Of a stretch of 64,000 bases of DNA, positions 25,501 through 52,000 are shown one piece after another. The translations under genes and the position numbers were made by a program. Source of the stretch: Acanthaster planci (Eukaryota; Echinodermata; Asteroidea; Valvatida; Acanthasteridae). The DNA lies in contig NW_019091422.1 of the NCBI RefSeq assembly GCF_001949145.1, positions 62,001 through 126,000 of the forward strand, read 5' to 3'. The notes below the pieces were generated by a model, which did no database searches, had not been told where the DNA came from, and worked only from the letters and a program-made list of their open reading frames with translations. Each line of letters opens with the position of its first letter. Positions within the stretch are counted from its first letter, which is position 1.

Positions 25501-27648
25501 TGTCGTTGATCATTCACTACGCATCATACAAATGTGTTGTGTGCTCTGTGTGTGCAAGCATGTGTATGTATACTGTTTATCTTGCCTTTTTATCACGAAA
25601 TTGCGAGTGCATTGTGAAAAAAATACAAACATTTCCTGTTTTGAAATTCATTTATCAATACATGTACATGTAGCTGGGGAATTCGAAGGAATGTTTTCTG
25701 CTGTTCAGAGCTCAAGTGCCTGCCGTGGAGTAACATGCAGAAGCTGATGCAATGTAACACAACCACACGACTACCAACACAGTTCCCAACCCAGGTTCAA
25801 AACTGATCACGTCTGAAGATCATGGTTGTGGCCAGACACACATGCATAAGCCCTGACTAGTGCTACCGACTACGCTTGTTTCCTACAGATGTATTATTGC
25901 ACGGCATCCCGCAGGTTGTAGTCAGTGGATTCGGATACACGGCCTTCCTCTTAAAGTGGAAATTACCAGCATAAGAAGTTCAATAACAAACTGTGATTGG
26001 CTGGCTGACTTATCAGCATGTTGGCTGAGGCCACTAGTAAAAAAAGTTTCGTTTATCAGCTGAGCAAAACGGGTAGAAAAAATTCAAATCATTGTACTGC
26101 TTCTCACTTTTAACACTCAAACAATTTTTTTTTCTCCGACAATTTTCAAAGTTTACAGAAAAAACACAGTTTACAGTTTGGGGAAAACAAGCCAAAGAAT
26201 AATCCTGGTCATAATTTCAAGAAAAACAACCGTGAAATGTGCCAGTACACTAAATTTGGAGAGGCCCATTTTGAGAATATAAACAAATCCACTTTTCTGA
26301 AAGGGCTTAACTTCCTCTGTCTGGCTCAACTTAAGCTGCCACATCCTCACTTCCTGCCTAACGGATCTACGCATGTTGGCAAAAATGTAAACAGCCAAGC
26401 CGAGCACAACCTAAGAGGCTTCGACTCTCGAAAATTATGGGCTCTTAACGAGAAGCAAATCATCACACAAGACTGATTAAAAAATGTAAATGTTGGGAGC
26501 CACTGAGCTTAAGGACCATCAAAAATTGCAGATCTCAAAACAAAATTGAATGCAGCATTTTTCAACTCCATTTCACATTTCTTTGTGCAACAATGAGCAA
26601 TATATGCCCACACAGAAAGTGACAGCTGAAAAATGCAGTAACTACATCTACATGGGCTGTGCATTACATCGCTGTTATTCGTATCCATGACAACGATCTT
26701 CTTCATTAACGAAGGTAGAGTGCAAATTCTGCATGGCAACAAGGAACCCGAGATTCAGGTTTGGAAAATTAGTATCAAGTGTATTTTAATGCATTGTGAG
26801 CAGTGCATGACGTATTTATTTAACCAAACAAGGTGAAAACAGAATTCTTTGTCAATAATCAAGGTACAACTTTACAAAAAAATTGGAAGTCATACAAATT
26901 AAACATAAGTCACACCTACATATAAGAACAAATGTTGCATCCCTGGCTGTGTGTAAACTGTAAAGTCTACCAAGAGTCAACAGCATCTCACATTATAACG
27001 AATTTGTTCATAAACTTGGAAATGGTTTTATTGATCATGAAGTCTTTTAAATTACAATATTTTTGAAATGTTGCTACAATGCTAGTGTTCCGCATACAGG
27101 CACAAGGCTTAGCTAGCCTAATTAACTCAGTCATGTCATTGACTGTTGTTAGTAGGGCTAATTCTGACATGTCTGGGGTTTCATTGAGATTAACCGACAG
27201 TGATGTGACAGGCCATTATTTATATAGGCTCATGATATTGACAAGCCTAAGCGAAGGGACAAAAATTCCTGATGCAACATTCGTCTCGCATGTCTGGTAA
27301 CCACGTCATGTGTACCACACTGATGTCACGTCCATTAAACCAATTCACAGTGTCTAGCTTGCTTCCAACATATCCAAGTTCCATTCAGCAAACCACAGTA
27401 CATTTGTGACACACATTGTACACGTGTGCTCTGTCTGTCCAACGAACGTACGTGCCAAGTGGAATAACTGTCTTGAGCTAGCGACGCAACGAACATGACG
27501 GAAGGCCCTACCCGACATACGCCGCTAGCTACGGCGCGCTGCCAAGTCGCTACTGCTAAAACAAACTTACCCAGAAAATCAAGTTGAATATCGTCAGAAG
27601 AAGCTTGACAACGGCCATGGCAGCCGTGGTTTGCATCTGTTTCGGCAT
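13596..27648 (-). CDS. Tetraspanin, TSPAN6/TSPAN7-like
   Basis: Minus-strand exons in coding order: 27571-27648, 19241-19429, 18401-18475, 16760-16858, 14395-14583, 13812-13895, 13596-13664. All junctions are GT-AG and phase 0, giving 260 aa. Four membrane segments are visible: about 13-36 (spanning the exon 1/2 junction), 58-80, 89-111 and 225-248. The large extracellular loop has the family signature: CCG at 150-152, PDSCC at 176-180, and further cysteines at 189 and 212, making six that can form three disulfides. N-glycosylation sequons occur at NYT and NAT, and NGT is a third. GCCAT after TM2 is typical of the inner loop. The FFQLIG...NKYEMM ending matches the layout of the TSPAN6/7 group (FFQLIG...NQYEIV). 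Tetraspanins organise integrins and other receptors in membrane microdomains; the partner here is unknown. Intron 1 is about 8.1 kb and repeat-rich. The gene is head to head with the ABCC5 orthologue. Confidence 0.9.
15124..15740. repeat. Long foldback: 86-bp inverted repeat, one mismatch, 445-bp spacer
   Basis: Left arm 15124-15209, right arm 15655-15740. Reverse-complementing the right arm gives the left arm except at one base (GCAGGA versus GTAGGA). Each arm contains ACATGTACATGT and a (TG)8 tract, with the same tract length in both arms. It lies between tetraspanin exons 4 and 5, so the pre-mRNA could form an 86-bp duplex. It may be a transposon with long terminal inverted repeats; the spacer encodes nothing I recognise. 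Confidence 0.95.
17889..17953. repeat. 65-nt hairpin, 29-bp arms
   Basis: Arms 17889-17917 and 17925-17953 pair at 25 of 29 positions around a 7-base loop. The size resembles a microRNA precursor. A related core (GGAGGATTGAGGA) occurs near 33640, which favours a small repeat family over a single microRNA gene. Lies in a tetraspanin intron. Confidence 0.75.
20021..20232. repeat. Minisatellite, 20-bp unit, nine perfect copies plus partial ends
   Basis: Unit GCTTACATGTACATGTACAG repeats without a mismatch from 20041 to 20220, preceded by a variant copy and followed by a partial one. Each unit contains the palindrome ACATGTACATGT. The unit length is not a multiple of 3 and contains no stop, so all forward frames are open; the resulting apparent proteins are artefacts. 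Located in tetraspanin intron 1. Confidence 0.97.
21664..21850 (+). mobile_element. Dispersed repeat, diverged copy (family shared with 42406-42658)
   Basis: Shares ordered blocks with 42406-42658: GTCATTCTAGAAA, GTGACATTTTT.TGTC.CTGTT, then TAAACTA, TTTGTTTG.CAGGTAAT, and TTGGAAATTA. Both copies are in the same orientation and in introns of different genes. The right end is less well defined here. Confidence 0.7.
24677..25111. mobile_element. AT-rich foldback element, possibly hAT-type MITE
   Basis: Ends are imperfect inverted repeats: CTACGGCTGTGCCAAAT at the left, and the right end reads GTAGGGCTGAGTCAATT on the opposite strand. Just inside each end are clusters of ATATTCGAATATTTG-like palindromes. 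Ends of the form TAGGGCTGNRC are seen in many non-autonomous hAT elements (family knowledge). No coding capacity and no clear target-site duplication. In tetraspanin intron 1. Confidence 0.6.
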
Positions 27649-27764
27649 TTTCGAAGTATCCTCTCCTCTCTTCTTGCTGGAAATACCCCAAAGTGGCCTG
27701 TCTTGGCTCAGAATATGAGCTCAAGGTTCCTAAGTCCTGCTCACGTCACTCACCAGATACACAC

Positions 27765-27784
27765 AGCTAGCTAGCTAGCTAGCT
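27765..27784. repeat. (AGCT)5 simple repeat
   Basis: Five perfect copies of the self-complementary tetramer AGCT, about 120 bp upstream of the tetraspanin start codon. Confidence 0.95.
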
Positions 27785-28351
27785 CAGGCAGTGCTCGACT
27801 CGTGTACACATCACGTCACACAGCGGCGCTATACGATCTTTTTTCGTGGGTGCGTGTATCTGAACAGAGATCGCTCATGTAGCTGGCCCCAGCGTGTCAA
27901 ACCACAGCGAAAGAAAAAAAATATAACAAGCCCTGAATCTTCCAAACCAAAGCTCCAAAAATTGATTCCATTATTTCCCTCCTGCAATGATATCTGAAAA
28001 ATATAACGTTTTCAAATGGAGATAAGGATTTTATACGAAGTCGGACCAGCTTGTATTTCTTTTTCCCCTATTTCTTCAGAATTAATTAAGTTGAGTTAAG
28101 GTTTCAACCAGCTGATTAATAATGTGAACACGACAGGAACGCTCTGAAATGGAGTGATTCCTATAAATTAGAATTAATACGCTATGACTTTCGCCGCGAA
28201 ATCTTCCACGGGTGTTCTGCCACTAATTGCCCCCTAGTCATATTCTATTGCACATAACTCTCCAAAATGCTGTTGGTTACCACCGACCAAACTTTCGCCT
28301 TTAACGGTCAACTTGCATAGCGCCACCATTCCACAGGCGCGGACTGGCAGA

Positions 28352-28540
28352 ATGAAACGAGGATCGAGATCGATGCGGAGAGCCTATTTTCATAATAAAA
28401 GCGGTGATGCCGACGATTTCAAGCGGTGTATAGTCCGATGTCGCTCAATTGATCCGATAGCTTACTCACTTTTCTTCGTGATCGCGGTTTTAGTGTGGCA
28501 AGTTGAAAAGAGACTGATCCCAATTTCCAGAGTAACTTGA
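28352..28540 (+). CDS. Short ORF, 62 aa, possible upstream ORF
   Basis: ATG at 28352, stop at 28538-28540. The product is basic at its N-terminus and has a hydrophobic stretch (IAYSLFFVIAVLVW) that could span a membrane. It lies about 350 bp before the ABCC5 start codon in probable promoter/5' UTR. It could be an upstream ORF or a chance reading; no similarity recognised. Confidence 0.15.
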   Translation: MKRGSRSMRRAYFHNKSGDADDFKRCIVRCRSIDPIAYSLFFVIAVLVWQVEKRLIPISRVT

Positions 28541-28886
28541 GAGGCAGAGGGCAGTTCCCGCGTTTGCACCGGCAACCGGGGAGGACCGGTATGGACGTTG
28601 CACAGTTTGTCTATCAATCAGCATGATCAGAACTAGAACTTCAGTAGAAGCAGGCCAGTCGTGCCCTATCTTGCATGCACCGGAATGTGAGGAAGGAAGA
28701 CACTTGAGCCCTTCCTGGATATGAGCATTGTTGTCTTATTGCATGTATGATATGCATGCATGTTTTGTTTTCTTTCACTAAGTTCCAGCATGTTCAGTTA
28801 GGGCTAGTTGGATTTGGAGCATCACATAAGATTTGAAATAAAGATTTTAAAGCGAGTGATTGAACTGTGAAGACTATCATTTCGTC

Positions 28887-46280
<17,394 letters not shown>

Positions 46281-47472
46281 TAAAACTGTTAATAGTTAAA
46301 CCTAAAGATGATACCACTGATAACTAGTTAGAACCACTGTATTACTCTTCAAAGGTTTAATAACTAGTTACAGTGCTAGTAGTCGTAAGCCTTTTAAATA
46401 AGATTCAAACTACAAATGTACATATTTTAATGAAGTTATCTACAGAAATGTTTGAATACATGTATTAAAAACCATACTGTCGACTGTCTTGGTCAGTGAT
46501 TGTTATAGGTATAATTACATTTTATTTGAAGAAAGTACTTTTAAAGTAAGTCATGGTATATTTCAATTGTATTCAGAAATTGAAAAGGATAATCAGTAAA
46601 ACTCGGTCACAAAGATGTCAAGATAATTATTTTTCTGTACAATTTCTGTGCATACAGATGTGAACATTTTCTGTAACTCTGCTGATGTGATTCGATTTGA
46701 CTTAAGGCATCATTACATTACTTGTGCTGGACCTGTTAAGGCATACTCAGGGTTTTCAAGACAATGGGCATTACATAAAGTGGACTTGTTTTCCCAATGT
46801 ACGGCAAAGCTATATGTACTTCTACAACACGAAAATAGTTCCTTACCTGTATAAATGGAAGTTCCAATACGTGGTCAGGGTGTATTTCTGAACTTAGATT
46901 ATGTTGCAAGAATGTTTGGGGTCAGGGATTAGTCTAACATTCATTCTGGTAGTGCATAACAAACGACGAACGTCTGGTATGCACATTCCTACGTGTAATT
47001 AATACCACTGGACTCTTCTCAGGAATATTTGTAATATTAAAGAGATCATTTTGTATTCCAGTGGAAACAAATTGAATTATATATCCAAACGTTGATTAAA
47101 TAATGTTCCGATTTTTTATATATTGGTGTATGGATAATGATGTTTGATAGTACTGTATTGGTTAAAAATATTTTATGTAATTTCCGGAAAGGTCACTCTA
47201 ATAAAACATTCATGAAGTCTTGAAAGTAACAATATTGATCATTTTCACTTTTTTTATTTTCCCAGTTTTTGTGCCGTTGCTGCAGTTATTCCAGCAACAA
47301 GGATTTTTGTCTTAGTGACTGCCCCGTAAAACATTACGGCTGGTCGGACGATGATCTTGTCCGTGTGCGTAGATGAAAATCGCGACTTTGTACCAGACCC
47401 ACTTCAGAATTCTGCAACATTAAACATTCTGCTCTGTCCTGTGTGACCCACCGTATGTTTCATGTCAATAAA
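46281..47472 (+). other. ABCC5 3' UTR with candidate poly(A) signals
   Basis: AT-rich sequence after the stop codon. AATAAA occurs at 47200-47205 and 47467-47472. No supported coding exon. Confidence 0.5.
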
Positions 47473-49006
47473 GCTTCAGTAATTAAATAATTAAATCTCA
47501 GTTTCCTGCTGGTATGACAAAACTCTGCCAGAGATCTAGATAGTCTTTATTGAAAGGGATTTCAAGTCCGAAATTTCACTGGGGAAAACTGCTTCCACGA
47601 GGTGAGATTGGCAATAACGCCATTTGTAGGAGGCCGCCTGTGACCAAAAAACGTGCGCATGCTCGAGCTAAGGGCGTCCACCGGCCCCGGCACTAGCCAC
47701 ATTTGGACGAAGAAAAGTCAACTCACCGAAGGTGGCGCTAATGGGGGGGGGCTTAGCTCCACCTGCAGATTTCGGAAATTACCGCTCCATTTACGAAGGA
47801 TAATGAAGTCCACACATGGATGGTGTCTGGGAATGCCTTACATCGGGTGCTTGAGCATCTTGTATATTTGCAGGAAAATCCAATAAATATTTAAAAATCA
47901 CAGTAAATGTTTTATTTCATCAATCCTTGTGTTACAGTTGAAAGGTCATCAGTGATATGAAAACAGAACTCTAAATCTTTAACCAAGAGATATAATTGTT
48001 CATCGGACTTCCATGTTGTCTTTTTTTGCTGTGCTCACGTTTTCTTTACTCAATTGAACTCTGCCCACCAAGATATGCATTGAAACAGTTGTCAATTGAA
48101 CATCCTCTAGTCTAATTCCTTACTTCAATGTGATTGAAACAACCCACAATTTTTCTCAAAGAGGATTTTGCAATTACTTGTTACTGCCGATTATGGGCGG
48201 AATTTAGGTGTTCATCAAATTAATGCCCTTTCTGTTTCCAAAGCTAGTAGGAAAAATGAGCTGGCAAGGCCTTTACCCTTGCCTGTAACCAGGCGCTGTT
48301 CCAGAACCAATTTTTTGGGGGGCCTAGACCCTTCCACCGTAGCATTACCTTTTAATTTCCGCTCCTGCTTTTTCACATTTGCATTTAGGAGAGGGGCCAA
48401 AAGCCCCCGAGCCCCCCCCCCAAAAAAAAACAGAGCAAAAAGACTAAGGGCCTAAAATTTTCCTTGTTGCAAGCAGGATGTATTAAAAGTGTTCTTATTG
48501 TTCAAAGTAAGTCAGTCTTAAGTGACCCATAGGGATGTCATAGAGGAATCCATCTTCGAGGGTATGCATGGTAGCAGTCAGATGGGCTAATGCAAGTGTG
48601 GAAAAGAAACAGCTTTCAACACCACATACGAAGTACATCGCTGCATATTTTAACTTAAAAAAGATGCAAATTACTTGGGCAAATTGTACTTAAACCTCAT
48701 TATGCTCTGATGAATAATTCTACATCACAGCTGGACGTCTTTTCACGTTTTGGGCCTAAGGTAAAGTTCTTTCACAGTGAACTAATCCCTGAAATCAGGA
48801 AACAGTCTGGGACCTTCAATTCAAGAGTGTACAAATGAATTCAGTAGTTTAAAAATGACACACTTCTAGAGGGTTTGCATGGTAGCCATCTCGTAGGGCA
48901 GTTCTTTTGTTCCGCACGGAAACCTCCTTTGTAGTTCCTGTTTTGAACAAAAGCATTGTCTTGTAAGATGGCAGCCATGCAGACCCTCTTTGAGGCCCAC
49001 GTCTAA
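47473..49006. other. Convergent intergenic region and TTC14 3' UTR
   Basis: No coding exon. A minus-strand AATAAA (TTTATT) near 47911 may end TTC14. A C-run/A-run with GGGGCC sequences at 48310-48430 looks like another G/C-tract repeat. The hairpin at 48868-48989 lies directly after the TTC14 stop, and a partial relative of its arm sequence (GAGGGTATGCATGGTAGC) occurs near 48558. Confidence 0.5.
48868..48989 (-). repeat. 122-nt hairpin just downstream of the TTC14 stop codon
   Basis: Outer arms 48868-48891 and 48966-48989 match at 22 of 24 positions (AGAGGGTTTGCATGG and CCATGCAGACCCTCT). Pairing continues inward with mismatches and G-U pairs to a small loop, including CTTTTGTTC/GAACAAAAG. 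It begins 18 bases beyond the TTC14 stop on the transcribed strand, so it would be in the 3' UTR. Confidence 0.75.
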
Positions 49007-52000
49007 TCATAGCCACCAAAGACGGGATGATTTCATATCCTCTGGACTGCCATCATGGCCCCATTTGCCCTCGCTGTGCAATGCTGCGACCTGCATGTCC
49101 TTGCTGGAGGAGACAAGCTGGTGGAATGGGTTACTCTCCTTTGGTGCCACGGGGGTTGCATCCCTGTACTTATCACTGGATCTGCCGTGATACCTGTCTC
49201 TGTGAGTGTCCCTGTGCCTGTCTCGGCCATGATAGTGTCGTCTGTCAGCAGATCCCGGCTCACAGATTCTTCGAGAATCACTGTGGCGTTGATCAAGGGA
49301 CCTTTGGTGATCCCCATAGTGTCTATCACTATGTCTCTCATGCTGTCTGTCATGGTGTCTGCTGTGGTGTCTACTTTCATGTCTGTCATCCAGATTCCTC
49401 TCATCACGAGCAGATCTATGTTTCTCATGGTATCTATCACCTTTTCCATGCTGATAGTCAACAACCTGAACCCTATCACCACTTCTAGTTGCATAAATAT
49501 CGTTGCTTTCAACTACATCTAGTCTTGTCTCACACATACTGCCCTCAGACCTCTTGCCTCTAACCCTCTCATTTTGTGATCTTCCATCTCTGCTGTGATG
49601 ACCTCTGTGTCTTGATGTATCATCAGTTTCTTGCTGGCTGATCTCATATGGATCTCTTCCTACTTCAAGCAGTTTGCCTCCCGTGTGGTCTAGGTCATGT
49701 GTCCTATACACGAATCTTTCATGAGCACTTGCTCTTGGCATGTCCGAAACAATCACTTCTCTCTCCCGATAACCTTTGGAATTGTTATCGTAGCTTGAGC
49801 TAGTGTCTTTTCCATGTTTGTAGTCAATAGAGACAGGAATAGGTTTACTACCAACATGTGCGAGACTGCTTCCTCTTGCATGCCCAGAATCCAAACCTCC
49901 ATCTTTGTCTGGTACTCTTACATCCCATCTCCCTCTTTTGCTTCTACACTGGGGCTCATCCAAGGGAGGATCACTTCTCTCTGATATTTCCTGATGGTAT
50001 TCACTCTGTACAAATGTATCACTGGGCCGCTCTGTCATAATCACGCCTATTTGATGACCTTGTACAGACCTTGACTGATTTGTGATCTCTGATGACCCTT
50101 GACCCTGATCCTCTTGATCTTTCTTATAGTACTGTGATTTATCTGTATCAACAGGCATCACTGAGGTTCCTACATGCGAGACTGTCTGATGAGTCTGGGC
50201 CAAGTGTTTTGAAATGGATTTAATGACAGAAAGTTGTTCTGGAGTGAACACTTGACCCCGATGAGAAGGTCCTGGCTCATAAGCTGTTTCATGAGGAGTT
50301 GTATGATAGGATTTCCCTCTATCCTGGGAAGGTATTAGAACTGATTTTGATCCACGGTTCTTGGCTTCAGAGATGGATGGCTTTGGGATTCCTGGTACAA
50401 GCTGCTGCTGTTGGTGGCTTTTATCAGTTCCTCCGGTCTGATCAGGAGTTCTGTCAAACTGTGCAAGTTGCCCTGGACGTTCTTGACTTGGACGCATTGA
50501 CTGATGGCGACCATCATCAGGAGCCCCTGACTGAAAGATGTTGACATTAGAAACTGCTGACTTAGAAACAGGAGGCAGATGAGATGGTGCACTTAAAGGT
50601 ACCTTAGTATCACTTTTTTGAGGAACAATTGACTGTAACTTGGAAGTCTTTTGCGATTCCTTAGACTTGGCAACGAAAGAGGGAGTTTTTTCTTTCTTGC
50701 CATCATCTGGAGGGTTTTTTCCTCTTCTCTGCCCAGCCTTCATCTTCTTGTCACTCACAATTTCATCCTCATCACCTGATCTCCATCTCTTCCTGTGCTT
50801 CAGTGGTGAAACATCCGCCTTCTTAAGCTGATAGCTTTTGCTGTCCATGTACATCTCTAGATGGTCCCTGGAGATCTCATAGATACCAGTATCTACATCA
50901 CTTTCACTGTCGTCCTCTTCATCTTTTGACTGTCTTGATTTGACCTCTTTCAATTTGGACGTCTTTGATTTCTCTTGGGCCTCTAATGAAGCTCTTCTGT
51001 TTTTCTTGGTTCGACTCTTTTTGTCAGAGTCCTTCTGATGACTGCAACTTTCATCTGAGTCACTATACGACCCTGAACTGCTGTAGCTACTGTAACTGTA
51101 TGAGCGGCTTCCAGACACACTGTAACTAGAGTAGCTCGTCCCTGATGAATAGGTTTCATCTGATGAGGCACTCCTGGAGCTGCTTTGACGATAATGGCGA
51201 TCTTTACAGCTTGAGCTTTTTCTATCTTTTCCTTTTCTATCTTGTGGCTTACCACCTTGAGAACCTGGCTGGCCCTTCTTAGATCTATCAATGCTTTGGG
51301 CCTTCTGAGAGGTGGAACTGAATGAGGAGCGTTGAGAAGCAGTTTCCTTAAGATGTTTCTTGTGTTCATCTTCACTATTGTCACTGATACTCTCTGAGTC
51401 TGAGTAGCTATATCTTCTTCTCCTGCTTTCTTCTACACTTCTTCTCTCCCTGGTTTCAGTGAAGCGTCTTCTAGACTGTAGCTCACATTTACTGTCTTTC
51501 AGTTTGACCTTAGCAGCTTCCTCTCTCTCTCGTAATCCTCTGCCCTTTTCAGGTGTCCTCAAAGCTTCGTCAACTGACAGCTTCTGTGCATCTTGATTTC
51601 TTTTCAGAGGACCTTTTGCTATTGGCATCTCTGTCTTTTTGCTGTGTTTACTCTTGTACCTCTCATCTGAGGGATAAGTATCCCTTCTGTCTGCTCCAGA
51701 AGATAGCTGTTTTGAATCTGTCTTGAAGGTCTTGGATTTCGAAGTGGTATTTTCCTTCATCCTTTCTTGAACATCCGAGACTGCTTCAAACTTTTCAGCC
51801 AAAAGCGCAGTGCCACCAATTTTCGTAGATTCTATTTTAGTGATTCTAGATTTTTGAGATCCTGCAGACAGAGTTCTGCGTCTGGTACCAGCAGATAGGG
51901 AACGGGAGCGACTTCTCTCGGTTGTTTTAGATTTCCCTGTAGAACTTCTTTTGCCTGTTTTGTCTTTTCTGCTCCTACTCCTACTTTGGTCAAGACTTCT

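Larger units (their letters stand above)
27649..28886. promoter_or_regulatory. Divergent promoter region, tetraspanin / ABCC5
   Basis: Separates the tetraspanin ATG (minus, 27648) from the ABCC5 ATG (plus, 28887). It contains an (AGCT)5 repeat at 27765-27784 and a CpG-richer stretch about 28290-28620 that probably holds the ABCC5 transcription start. No exact start site or TATA box can be assigned. A short ORF at 28352-28540 lies inside. Confidence 0.5.

Noticed and set aside
49027-49522. Plus-strand ORFs of ~150 aa opposite the TTC14 tail
   Set aside because: They mirror the biased Arg/Ser/His/Asp codons of TTC14 on the other strand; the minus-strand frame is continuous for 1227 codons.
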